This document shows, in pieces, positions 23,141-36,000 of a stretch of DNA of 64,000 nt. The notes under the pieces were generated by a model. It did no database searches. It saw nothing but the letters and a program-made list of their open reading frames with translations, and was not told the origin of the DNA. This DNA is from Limnoperna fortunei. Taxonomy: Eukaryota; Mollusca; Bivalvia; Mytilida; Modiolidae. Each line of letters begins with the position of its first letter. Within the stretch, counting starts at the first letter, position 1. Position numbers and translations under genes: made by a program. The stretch spans positions 48,605,657 through 48,669,656 of the forward strand of contig OX104119.1 in the NCBI GenBank assembly GCA_944474755.1, given 5' to 3'.

Positions 23141-26100
23141 TTAATTAGCTCCGTGATGATAATGTGGCCAAGACTGGATCAAATCATACAACTTTTGGCC
23201 CGGACAAGCCGTTGTTCCTACGTCCCTGTGACCTTTCAGTATGTAGGTAGAAGGTATTTTATGTGTATGATGAAGTCCACATTCGATTAGGCTCTTTGTT
23301 GCGTTTAAAGCTGCGTCATTTGGAACGTGGTCCTGAAAGTTCCCAATGAGACATATTGCTGCAAAATAACAAGTTTTTGTAGCAAAGTGTTTCCTTGTTT
23401 CAAATCATACTATTCTCACAATATGACATCGCATAGATGTGTTCTTAATGTAATCACATCTTATTTTTTAAATGCTTTCTTCTGATTGTACAGACAGACT
23501 AATAACAGATTAATAATTTTGTTTACAAATTCTTGATTTATACCGCTTACAGGAGAATTTACATCGATATTGGCATCACCAGGGTATTTGGCCAAAAATT
23601 ACCCTCATCCGGGTACCTGTGTGGTGGTACTTGCTAAATATTACCCTCATTTGCGTTTATTGCATCTAATAAACCCGAAATTTCGGACTTATTACATATA
23701 GTGGTAGGCGGTCGTTAAGGGGATTTATCAACGCGCAGTGGGATGTGACATTCGGTGTAATTAAACAGAATTATTACGTGAATAGAATTTTGCGTGTTTT
23801 TCATTAGTCTAAAAAGAACTTTTGGGTCACGATAAATCGCAACAGTAATAAAATTACATATCATATTTCTTAATAAATTCATTAGTCCAATCAAATCGAT
23901 TGTATTAATTGTATTGTACAAAATTCATTGACGTCTGCTACACATACCTCGAGCGTGACAACAACAAATGGGAGAAATGTCAGCTCTGAGATATATTGAT
24001 TTATGTATACTCTTGGTTGGCGTTATTTGTAACGGTTGGCGTTATTTGTAACGCTGTCCTGCTTTCTAAAAATTGATTTGGGGACTCCTCGGGTATATCT
24101 GGTAACCCAAACACTAAAATATCGACACCGACGTAAACATGTTCAATTTCCCTCCAACTTGAAGAGTTGACAGCTACCATAGCTTGATAGAAAATATGGA
24201 AGAGTTAGCAGCTGAGTTTGAGGAATCTTACAGTGTTGATAGGTTGAAACAATACATTCATAACCTTTGTAACGCGAAAACATGCATTTATAGTTCGGTT
24301 GTGTTTATTTTTTTGTAGCCCATAAAAGTCTCACGCCTGCCGATGGCAACGGGAAATTAAGATAGTGTTAATCAAACATTGCAGAGTTAGAGTCAAGCCC
24401 TTATCATTGGCGGATCCAGAAATATTTTGATAGGGGGGGATTGACGCCTCGAAGCGTGATTTCCTATATATTCAACAAAAAATTTATTTAATAAGGAAGG
24501 TGAGGGAGGGCTGCCCCCCTCTAAATTCGCCAAATGCCCTATTAAAAAAACTTAAATGTCTTTTCTAATATCAAAATAAGTTTTTGCATTTTCCATGTAT
24601 GAACCACATTGGCTTAATTAAGATGGTTACACACAAAAATTGCACTCATTACAAATGCATGTACTCATAACTTTAGTCACAAATAATAGAAATATTAATT
24701 CTAAATATTTGAAACTGAAATTTCAGTATTATCACTAAATTGATATCAAAATGCAGTATTAAATAAAAAATATTAAGAGTAACTAGCATTACAACAATTA
24801 CAAAATGTAAGCAGGCGCTCCAGTAGAAAATGCATCCTCTGTTTTTCTGATCAAGGGAGATGGTGGTTTTATTCATGTTATAAAACAATTAATGACTTTG
24901 ATATATGGTCGCTATTAGGATTTATCAGCCCTCATACCAGTCTCGTTGATTCAATTAACCACCTCGACTGGCATTTTGGCTAATATCAAGGCATAATATT
25001 TAAGGAATATTTCAAATTTATGAAGGTTATAAGATATAACATGGTTTGTGTCTGTTTAGGGCTAATAAACAGCAATTAAATAAATTCCTTATAATTTAAT
25101 TTACACTATAAATCTTGACAATTTTAATGGCAAAAATATCGATGACGTCAAATGACTATTAGAATTTAAACAGCGTAAGAAATAGTCATGTGACCAACGC
25201 AAGTTATATGGTATAATAAGGAGTGCTACATGTGAATTAACCAATCATATTTTAACTTACAAAGCAAGTTAAATGATATATGTTTAAAATTAGAGATATA
25301 CGTTTAGCAGCTAAAATGTATGTAATGTTAATCTGCACTCTGCCATATTTTTTTTTATGTTTTGGACAATAATGAGGCAATTTTTTTTAAAGTTTATTAC
25401 TTCTGTTAATTTATTTTCAAGAAGACTGGAAAAATACATTAACTGTCTTGTTAAAACGGAAAACAGTAACACTACTGTGAATTATGTGCAGATTATTTAT
25501 GCCTAACATCCATATATATAGACGTATGAAAGCGTTGAACGAAGCACATTTTCAATGAAGAGATACCGCGCTTCATGACAAAAATGTGCGTCGGTCAACA
25601 CTTTCATACGTCAATTAAGCTTCAAACGAATGCATGCAATGCGTGCTCTTCATGGCTACCGGTTTTATTGAGAAATGCAAGAAATGATCTGTAACGGTTG
25701 GAACAAATAGAAATCTAGAAGATCGATGAAAGACTAATAGGTTCTTTCATACGTTTTTAGGAAAGACCGGTTTAAAGTTCACACGGGCTTTCCCAAAAGT
25801 GTATGAAAATACATATTTCTTCCGTAAACCAACAGCTTTCACATCGCTATATTCTATAGATTCTCCATTCTTCCGTAAATGGCCGATTTCTGGTACAGAT
25901 GACCCAGTACAGATGAGTTCACGCGCACACATCTGTACTTGTTGCATCATCTAATCAAAACGCCAGAAACAAGAACGTTGTTATGGAAGCATTACAACGT
26001 TCTTGTGTGACGTTCTTGTTTCCGGCGTTCTGATTGGACGTCAGAGACAGTGGAGTCTAAAACAATGGAGGGTCTATAGGTTATAGCGATGTGAAAGTTG

Positions 26101-29100
26101 TTGGTTTAAGGAAGAAATAGGTACTTTCATACGTTTTTGGGAAAGTCCGTGTGATCTTTCACTCGTGATAGAAATTTTTATGTCTTTTGGCTCGTTCCGC
26201 TGCGCTCCACTCGCGAAAAGACATAAAATTTCTATCACTCGTGAAAGATCAACCGGTCTTTCCCAAAAACGTATGAAAGAACCTATTATTGTTTTAGACT
26301 CCATTGTCTCCAATCAGAACGCCGAAAACAAGAACGTCAAACAAGAACGTTGTTATGCTTCCTTAACAACGTTCTTTTTTCTGGCATTTTGATTGGATTA
26401 CGCAGCAAGTACAATGTGTGCGCGTGACCTCATCTGTACTGGGTCATCTGTACCAGAAATCGGGCATTTATGGAAGAAATACGTAATAAAAATATTGATA
26501 TACTAGTAAACAAAAGGAGCATAACACTCGCCTATAATGTAGTGGTGCGCGGGGTTATCAGTATACCGAGGTATTGAATTTCATGTGTTTGGTATCGGTA
26601 TATGAAAACTATATTGGTCTGTAAATTGTTGCAAAATTATAAAAACTCAATCTGTATTTAAAATACCTGGTATAACTGTTTTGAAAAACCCATACAGAGA
26701 TAACACCAATCCACCAATTAATTAAAATGAAGTAGTGAAATTAAACTGGAATTATTTCGAATGTATTTGTATGCTCAAGTTAACCCTAACAATATATCGC
26801 GATACGAAATATGATACGGCAGGACCATATCACAATATGTTGTGATATGCTTTACTCTGCGATTCCCATTCCTATAAGTGATATGAGTTTTTTTATTGTC
26901 AGTATACATTCAGCTGGAATATTGCATGACAACGTTTTCTACGTAAACACTCTCTTATGGACACATCAACAACAATGACAACCGCCACGAGTTACCTATT
27001 CCAACACTGTTGTAACCATAGGTATGAGCTCCAATTTGATCCCAGCCTCTTGCCTCGTACACGTTGCCATCTTCCCCTACGACAAAACTATATCCTATAT
27101 CACTCCATCCTGAAAACAGTCAGTAAAGTATCTCTGTTCTAGGTTATTATTAAGTAAATCATACTATATTTATAAGTTTCGGATCTATACATTCATAAAA
27201 CATTTTTTTCTTAGGTCTACAAAATATCCTAGTTAAAAAGTATATATGTGATATCAAATATGAGCACATTTGTCATTCCTTCTGTATTGTCAGCAGCCGG
27301 TCTGTTCAACATGATTACGATGACCATAAATCATTCCCTCGAACATGAATATCATATTACTCATGAGTGTACAGTTGCACACTTTCTTCTTACGTGACTG
27401 ATTTAACAAAATGTGGCTTTGCATCCCAATCAAGTTCAAACATGAGCAGAAACTTACACGAATCCAGATATTTGTTATCATCAGAGTATAAAATTAAAAT
27501 TTTACACCACATGATGTTCATAAAGAACTGAGAACTCCTGGTTTTATAAACGTACATAAAACTGGTCATTACTTACCATGCCCGTCCATGTGACTAGTCA
27601 TTAAATATCATGCCGGTCCATGTGACTGGTCATTACATACCATGCACATCCATGTGACTGGTCATTACATACCATGCCCATCCATGTGACTGGTCATTAC
27701 TTGCCATCCCCGTCCATGTGACCGGTCATTACTTACCAGGCCCGTCAATGTGACTGGTCATTACTTACCATGCCCGTCCATGTGACTGGTCATTACTTGC
27801 CATCCCCGTCCATGTGACTGGTCATTAAATATCATGCCCGTCCATGTGACTGGTCATTACTTACCATGCCCGTCCATGTGACTGGTCATTACATTCAATG
27901 CCCGTCCATGTGACTGGCCATTACTTACCATGCCCGTCCATGTGACTGGTCATAACTTACCATGCCCGTCCATGTGACTGGTCATTACTTACCATGCCCG
28001 TCCATGTGACTGGTCATTACTTACCATGCCCGTTCATGTGACTGGTCATTACTTACCATGCCCGTCCATGTGACTGGTCATTACTTACCATGCCCGTCCA
28101 TGTGACTGGTCATTACTTACCATGCCCGTTCATGTGACTGGTCATTACTTACCATGCCCGTTCATGTGACTGGTCATTACTTACCATGCCCGTCCACGTG
28201 AGTGGTCATTTCTTACCATGCCCGTCCATGTGACTGGTCATTACTTACCATGCCCATCCATGTGACTGGTCATTACATACCATGCCCATCCATGTGACTG
28301 GTCATTTTTTACCATGTCCGTCCATGTGACTGGTCATTACTTACCATGCCCGCCCATGTGACTGATCATTACATTCTATGCCCGTCCATGTGATTGGTCA
28401 TTACATACCATGCACATCCATGTGACTGGTCATTATTTACCATGCCCATCCAAGTGACTGGTCATTATTTACCATGCCCGTCCATGTGACTGGTCATTAC
28501 TTACCATGCCCGTCCATGTGACTGGTCATTACTTACCATGCCCATCCATGTGATAGTTCTGGTAAGCTTTTACTTTCGCAATACAATCGTGTTTAGTGTG
28601 ACAACCACCGGAAGCGCCATGATGGATAAAAACATAATGCGGCAAATGTGGAAGGTGACCAGCTGGTTGTGTGGGAGCACGTGCTCCCCATTCTGCACGT
28701 GATATTATATGTGGACAACCAGTTGTATTTGTAGCACGTACACTATGTGAGCCATAAGTCTCCTGCGTCAATATGGAAAGCAGCAAGATTAAAAGCCTTG
28801 AAATAAAAGTGTTTGATCTTAAATCCCACTAAATATATAGCATGCTAGTCATATCAAAGTAGACAGCATATCGCCTTTGAACCCTTCGCAGTGTATATAA
28901 ATAGGGTAACTCGAACCATTTATGAGCGAATTCATTTTATTAATTGCTCGTCTCTAGATTCCATGTATATAATGAAGTGTCATTTTAAAACAAGCTATTT
29001 AAAACAAACAAGCTGCTATTTACTTAGTTTGTTCGAATCTAAAAGCTGAAAATGTTCTTATTGAAAAAAACAGGCTACTGTAACACACTAGATTCAAATG

Positions 29101-29252
29101 GTCAACAGAGCATCTTAGTTGTGATTAATTGTAGTATACAAAATATGTTTTTCTTAACTGAACTGTCAAAAATTTGTTCAAAATATAAATAGAACCTAAA
29201 TAGCAAAAAAACAGAAGGCTTTACAGGCACGGTAATACGTATGTACTTACAT
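23141..29252 (-). CDS. P2: secreted PGRP amidase without SH3b, four exons
   Basis: Minus-strand exons: 1 ends at 29251 (AT of ATG); 28796-28537 (signal plus first PGRP part); 27109-26996; 23358-23141 (stop). The product is about 197 residues. Signal peptide MLLILLLSILTQETYG runs straight into [20 protein letters not shown], so no SH3b is encoded. Zinc ligands are expected in [14 protein letters not shown] and GHRDVGTTACPG; the disulfide Cys pair lies in CHTKHDC. The C-terminus is three residues longer than in the SH3b members (HHGAN). The intron after the PGRP start exon opens with 30 copies of that exon's own 3' end and donor. No AATAAA is seen next to the stop. The role is inferred to be bacterial cell-wall binding and cleavage outside the cell. 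Confidence 0.88.
24395..24545. repeat. Possible dispersed repeat starting GGCGGATCCAGAAAT
   Basis: A GGCGGATCCAGAAATATTTT start, a G-run (GGGGGG) and a later C-run (CCCCCC, then AAATTCGCCAAATGCC) resemble a short non-coding repeat with weakly complementary ends. It occurs once in this window, so the call rests on general resemblance only. Confidence 0.3.
25520..25613. mobile_element. Short MITE, ~93 bp, inverted repeat arms ~32 bp
   Basis: The left arm starts GACGTATGAAAGCGTTGAAC; the reverse complement of the right arm starts GACGTATGAAAGTGTTGACC. Both reach AAAATGTGC-type sequence near the middle. The arms differ at only a few positions. It lies in P2 intron before the last exon. Confidence 0.75.
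25739..26490. mobile_element. Large nested palindromic (foldback) element
   Basis: The segment 26285-26490 is the near-exact reverse complement of 25865-26070 (shared landmarks GGTACAGATGACCCAGTACA, CACGCGCACACAT, AACGTTGTTATG, GGCGTTCTGATTGGA). Between them 26125-26283 is itself a hairpin around GCTCGTTCCGCTGCGCTCCA. The outer left part 25739-25855 is a reverse complement of about 26055-26150. No transposase frame is seen, so it is non-autonomous. It lies in P2 intron before the last exon. Confidence 0.8.
27561..28537. repeat. 32-bp minisatellite, 30 units, copied from the P2 exon 4 splice donor
   Basis: From the first CATG at 27577 to the real exon end at 28537 the distance is 960 bp, 30 units of 32 bp. 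Read on the minus strand each unit contains CACATGGACGGGCATG followed by GTAAGTAATGACCAG, which is the end of the PGRP exon (HMDGHG) plus the authentic donor and first intron bases. Units vary by point changes; some have GTATGT or GATATT instead of GTAAGT. Confidence 0.93.
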
Positions 29253-30081
29253 GGTCGGAATTCGGTTTTCGTCTCCTTATCAAGAACACAAATCTGTACT
29301 GTGAGATAAGGAGTGCACGACTTAAAAGTTTTCATTGTATAGTTAATGCGTATTTAGGAACCTATTATTAGACTAAGGGAACAACCAATTAATTTATACG
29401 GGGAAGGATGTTGCAAGTATTTTAAATGCATGCATACAGGGAACATAATTATTACTTTTAGAACAAAATAAGACCATTTCCAAGCTGTTTCGCCATATAT
29501 TTTCGTCAATTGATGTTTTTGGTCAAGGACTGAACAGTCTGTAAGCCATGCTGGGTGGCATTGGCAAGAATTGAAAAAATCTAGGACCATACGTATGACA
29601 AACAAAATCAAGATTCATAAATACTAAAAAATCTGTGCAAGGTTATTCAGTTGGCAACTAAAACGCTGATAAAACGGCAAATCTATAGACCATATAGCAT
29701 ACAACCGTTTCTTAAACAGACGAATAAAAGAACTAAACAAAAATTAGTTATACTGGAACATAATAAGACGATTCCCAAACCGTGTCACCATACACGGCCC
29801 ACACAAGTGTTTCGGTAACTTGTTGTATATGTTATGTTCTTGAGTTGCACCGTCATGACTCGAGCAATGTAAAATGTTTTTGAAGCTAATTACTAAACTG
29901 AATTATACAGTAATTTGAAATATTTTGGAGGAAGTAAATCGGTAACAGGGAACGGTTGAGCACACCAGTATTCTTGACCAATTATATGGTAAGCTTAGTT
30001 GTTTGTTGTCAACTAAATTACTTGTTAAGGGCAAATTATATACAAGAAAAGAATTTCAACAGCGTTTTATTGAAACTTTGT
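29253..30081. other. Spacer between P2 exon 1 and P3 stop
   Basis: The P2 5' flank holds a CTTATC (GATA-type) site at 29276-29281 and a second GATA-type word just upstream (GAGATAAGG, read on the plus strand). The rest is AT-rich and unremarkable, with no supported gene. Confidence 0.45.
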
Positions 30082-33000
30082 TCAGGCATGCTGATAATGC
30101 GGCCATGTTTTGATTATGTCGTACAACTTCTGTCCGGGGCATTCGGTTTGTCCGACATCTCTGTGACCTTTCAGTACGTAGGTCGAAGGTATTTTATTTG
30201 TATGAAGTCCACATGCGATCAGGCTCTTTATTGCGTTTAATGCGGCATCATTTGGAGCATGGGTTTGAAAGTTTCCAATGACACATATTGCTGAAAAACA
30301 AACAAAACTTTTTATACCAGAAAACATTATTCTATAAACAACAGAATACGTGATGTTTCCTTTAATATTACCGTAACTTCGCATTTAAGCAGATAAATTC
30401 TGCGAAGATCTAAGTCATCGGCAAAAGAAATTGGCATTTTATTCAAATGATCTTTAAGATAGTAAGTATTTAGCTAAGCAAGTAGCACTTTATCAAGGTA
30501 TACCGAAAGTATTTCAGTTTTGAAAAGACCCGCCTTAAACTGCGTTCCCTCTCCTTTTAATTAGATATAACAATAATATAGGTAACCCGTGTGAAGTAAA
30601 TATAAATATATATATTATATATACCTATTCCAACACTGTTATAATTAAGGGTATGAGCTCCAATTTTATCCCAGCCTCTGGCCTCATAAATATTACCGTC
30701 TTCTCCCACCACAAAACTATATCCTATGTCACTCCATCCTAAAATATAAACACTGTACATAATAACATAATTACTTTATTTACTGACACCAAGTAAGCAT
30801 AGTTTTATAATTCTGTCATAATTGTAGAAATTAAAATATATGATCGCGTTTGACAGTCTATAGTACTCGATTTTTAATATTATCCCCATATCATTTCAGT
30901 GTTATTTGGGTACTGTAGATCTTAATTTTGTGGTTAAAATTATTCTTCACCATATGGCTCTAATATTGTAAATGTTGGCGTTAAGAACAAATCAGTTTAT
31001 CAAATGAAACAAATTAATCATTATTGTCATGTGTAGAGTTTGTGTAGTAACTTCCTGACCGTACTTGGTCCATCTGGAATGACTGCCAATAACTAGACAG
31101 CTGTAACAGACAGGAACTTCCTGACCGTGCATGTTCTATATGGAATGACTGCCAATAACTAGACAGCTGTAACAGACAGAAACTTCCTGACCGTACTTTG
31201 TGTATTTGGTCTATCTGGAATGACTGCCAATAACTGGACAGCTGTAACAGACAGGAACTTCCTGACCGTACTTTGTGTATTTGGTCTATCTGGAATGACT
31301 GCCAATAACTAGACAGCTGTAACAGACAGGAACTTCCTGACCGTACTTAGTCTATCTGGAATGACGGTCAATAACTAGACAGCTGTAACAGACAGGAACT
31401 TCCTGACCGTACTTGGTCCATCTGGAATGACTGCCAACAACTAGACAGCTGTAACAGACAAGAACTTCCTGACCGTACTTGGTCTATCTGGAATGACGGT
31501 CAATAACTAGACAACTGCAACAGACAGGAACTTAATGACCGTACTTGGCCTGTCTGGATAGACTGCCAATAACTAGACAGATGTAACAGACAGGAAATTC
31601 CTGACCGTACTTGGCCTGTCTGGAATTACTGCCAATAACTATACAGCTGTAACAGACAGGAACTGCTGACGCTTCTTAAGCATCCTAGTTCACTCATTTT
31701 CTCGGGAGTTCGAGCTTTTGTGTGTGTGCTGTTTTGTGTACCACGGCTTTGTATAAGTATTTTGGACTGAAAGATTGGATTGCTAATGTTGTATTTCTTA
31801 AAGTTTTTCCAAAAGAAATGCCCGACAGCCCCTTAAAGTCTTCATGTGGTTCCTTTAAACTACCGTTTTGTCTGTAACAAAGAAACTGTTACGCATTTAT
31901 AAAAACAATTGTCATCTCAGCACAAGAATTTGCGACTTGCGACACGATTTAATTTCAAAATTAAAAATATGGCATCTAATGGGACATTAAATGGTACCCA
32001 TCAATAGTTACATATAATTGTATATATACTATACTGTATATACTATACATGCACTATATACTGGTATATAAGATAAGATAAGATAAGATATGTTTATTGA
32101 TAATTAAATCGCCCTTTCAGGCTGAACAATTAACATTAATTTCATACAATGATTATAGGTGATTGTACAATGATTGAATAATATTGAAAGTAAAATAAAC
32201 TTACACAAAATAAAGTCAAGTATAATTGAGAGTTAGTAAAGGTTCAACAAGCACAGTGACCACTTTACAGTAACTACAGCAAGAGATATGGCCCACAATG
32301 ACAATATGAATCATATACAACCGGGTTTTTCTAGTTATTTTCACTCAGTACAGCCTCCTTTTTGTTATTTAAATTTTTAATTAATTTATATAGATTAGTT
32401 ATTACAAATTTATCCTCAGATGACAATAACCAAGCAAATTTGTTATCAATATTAAATGAACTAAAATTTTTATATTTATTAGATATTATTTCCAAAATTT
32501 CTTTTCTTTCATTTTCAAGTGGTTCACATTTCAATAGAAAGTGACACTCATCTTCAACATTATTTTGACAAATTTTACATATTCTATTTTGCTGTTGGAT
32601 TCCAGTATATCTACCTCTTTCAATTTCTAAATCATGTGCACTAATGCGAAATTTTGTTAATGATTTTCTTTGATTATAGTTTCCAATTATTAAATAGTTT
32701 TCAAATTTAAAGATATTTTTAAATAGTCTATATGTACGAAGTTTGTTTCCCTTGCCCTCGGTCGGGTTGTCTCTAAATAGTTCCTGATGCCAAATAAATT
32801 CATATTTAATTTTCAATTTGTTAAAAATAAATTTCTTAATATTTAGTTTAGGTTGAAATAATGTTTTAATGTTAATGTCAAGGTATGAAAGAAGTGCATC
32901 AATGCTACTATAACATGAGTGTTTTCCATTTTCAAATAGTTCTTTGGATAATGAAAGAGCATTTGGCAGTAGTTCCTCATTATCCTTACAATGATGTAGT

Positions 33001-36000
33001 CTTATAAAATAGTTTATCATATTAATAACAACATCTATATATAATGGATACCTCCCAAGTTCTCCCATAACTGCAGAATTAGATGGAACTTCTAACACAT
33101 ATTTACAAAACTGTCTGTGAATATTTTCAATCTTAAGATTTTTACAAAGTTTATCAAAAAAGGAATCGGTCTTTGCTAACAGTTTTTTACCAGAGAAAAG
33201 ACCCCGAATTTCACTCCCATAGAGAAGTACTGGTTTGACAGTATGATCAAACACGTGTATTAAAGTTTTTATCTTGGGTTTGTTTCCTTCAAAACATTTA
33301 CGGAATTTAAAATAAGCTTTTAATCCTTTATTATAAACATCTATTGCAGCATTAGTAAAACTACCATTAACTGAGAAAGTAATACCCAAATATGTATACT
33401 TTCTAACTTGTTCAATGATGTTTCCTTTGAATGTAAACTTATGAGTTGTTAACTTTCATGTATTAATAAAAACTAATGATTTGGTTTTTTAACATTGACA
33501 TCTAAACCCCAGTATTCGCAATATAGTTGAAGTTTATTTAAAGCATTCTGCAGTCCCTGTGCATTTTCAGATATTAAAATGACATCATCTGCATACATTA
33601 GGCAATTAAGTTTTAAATTATTTAGTTTAACTGGATAGCAACTATTATCACATTGTTCTGGCAGATCATTTATAAATAATTTGAACAGGTTAGGACTCAA
33701 ATTATCGCCTTGTCTGACACCTACATTCGAGGGGAAAAAGTTTGTAGCGTGAATAGAGTCTAGTTTGACACACAGTTCTGTTTTAGCATACATGTCTTTT
33801 AGAATATTATAAAAGTGGTCACTAAGACCATTTAGCCTCATTTTTAAAAATAATTCATTGTGGTCAACCATATCAAAGGCTTTCTTAAAGTCTACTATAC
33901 ATGTATATAACTGTTTATTTCCTTGCTGGGTGTATTTATCGATAAATGTTTTTAATACAAATAGGTGGTCACTAGTTCTTTTAGTCTTACAAAATCCAAT
34001 TTGTTCCCATTTTATAATCTTTCTATTAAAAAAGAATTTTTCTAAGCGACTGTTCATTATTTTTGTAAATAATTTACCAACACTGCAACCAATAGTTATA
34101 CCTCTATAGTTAAGAGGATCATCCTTAGAACCACTTTTGTAAATGGGAACTATATAACCTGAAGCCCAGAGTTTGGGAAAATTTCCAGTTGATATAATAT
34201 GATTAAATAATTTATTAAAAGACTTTACTAGACAGGTTTGACTATATTTAAGCATCTCATTGATAATGGAATCAAACCCACTTCTCTTATTATTTTTTAG
34301 AGAGCAAATAGCATCTCTTATTTCCTTATCTGTAATTATATAATCTAATTCATTAAATATCTTTTCCTTTTCTTTATTTTTTAGCATATCTAAAATAGTT
34401 TTGGATGTATCAGAGTTTTCATTTAGTTTCTTAAAGTGATTAAACCACTCTGTATTAGATAATTCTGATACAGAGACATATATAGAGACAGAAAGAAATG
34501 AGTTATCTTCCTTAGACCAGAAAATTTTCATTATTGTCAAATTTTGAAAATTTTTAAAGTGGCAAAACTTCAATAATATTTTTCAGAACGTCCTGAAAAT
34601 TGAACTTGACCTGTCTTTTATTGTACTGAACAGCTGTGCAAAATATCATTCAAATCCCTTGAGGCTTTTTCAAGTTATCATGTGGAAACCTTCGGGGGAC
34701 GGACGGACGGACGGACATCGAACGAAATGGAGTGTATAACATAATACCTCGCCACTTCGTGTGGTGGGGTATAAAAATTGGTCAAGTATGCAAGAGGTTG
34801 CATAGAGTATCCCGATTATTGCAAATGTCATCAATTTTTTCGGGATAGACTTATGAACTAAGATCCGTGTTTTATTGTAGATGGAATTTACCTGTTGATA
34901 ATTCGCTATCTCATGTGAAAATGTAATTTACCTGTTGATAATTCGCTATCTCATGTGAAAATGTAATTGCAGGTAGTTTTCAATTTTTGAATTCAGTATA
35001 TAGTGATTCTGATTCGATTGTGATTATTACTGGCTGAATACACGTATTACTGACTAGTGTTGTATGATACCCAACCATTTTTATCAACACACCAACTCGG
35101 ACACCAAAGTTATGGAAGCTGGAGGCTTGGCATGCCACAAAAACTTCTTTAACATTTCCTTTGAATATCCAGTATCATGTCAGGAACATTATTGTAGCTG
35201 CTATATTTTTGGTTGTTGGTTATCGAGTTTGCCTGTTTCTTGGACTTTGCTTTTTGGATTGTCTTTTTTGACAGCTTTTTTAGTGTTCGGTATTTTGATA
35301 CATGTATTACCTTTATTTAAATATACTTCGTAAATAATTATTCGTAGTACGAAGTATTGAAAGTCTAGTCAAATCAATAAAAACAAATACTGTGGTTTTA
35401 CCAACCGTGAGTATCCATGTGATAATTCTGGTAAGACTTTACAGTGGCTATGCAATCATGTTTGGTGTGACAAGCAGCGGAAGCACCATGATGGATGAAA
35501 ACATAATGTGGTAACTGTGGAAGGTGACCAATCGGTTGTGAAGGAGCACGTGCACCCCATTCTGCGCGTGATATTATGTGCGGGCAACCAGCTTGAGCAC
35601 GCACACTTATTCCATGCGCTAATATGGAAATCAGCAATAACAGAATCCTTTAAAATAAAAGCATGATTTGTCCGAGTAAAACATCATACCCTATAAACCA
35701 ACAGCAGTATATTTTTCAAAAAGTGTTACACGAGTCATCTATTTGCTTGATGCATATCTTAAGTGTCATTTGAAACCAACTAAAATCAAATTCGCTATTT
35801 ACTTGATTATTCCCACATATATTATAACGATGTTGTACTTTATGATAACACCCACTAGGGGGTATATAGAGATGGGTGTGTCCGTCCGTCTGTTACAATT
35901 TTTGATCGGAATGATATTTGGGGGTTCCCGTACAAAAGAACATGGTTTAAGAAATACATTATTGCGAGCGGGTTTCCAGAGGTATAAAATGAAGGAAAAT

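Larger units (their letters stand above)
32071..34590 (-). mobile_element. 5'-truncated non-LTR retrotransposon (LINE)
   Basis: On the minus strand 34573-33473 encodes a reverse transcriptase: NYRGITIGCSVGKLFTKIMN, catalytic CIVDFKKAFD, GVRQGDNLSPNLFKLFINDL and LMYADD. The frame breaks at 33473. The region 33389-32331 continues in another frame with the C-terminal part, including a zinc-knuckle-like C-x2-C-x8-H-x4-C (CKICQNNVEDECHFLLKCEP). The element ends with a (TATCT)n-type tail at about 32092-32071. No endonuclease domain is present, so the copy is 5'-truncated. It inserted in P3 intron 2 in the same orientation as the gene. The clade cannot be settled by eye. Confidence 0.92.

Noticed and set aside
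27561..28553. Regular 32-bp repeats resembling a CRISPR array
   Set aside because: The units are contiguous with no unique spacers, the genome is eukaryotic, and the unit is derived from the neighbouring exon end.
35064..35333. 89-codon plus-strand frame with a hydrophobic C-terminal half
   Set aside because: It falls in a dispersed repeat whose second copy at 37,985-38,310 does not keep the frame.
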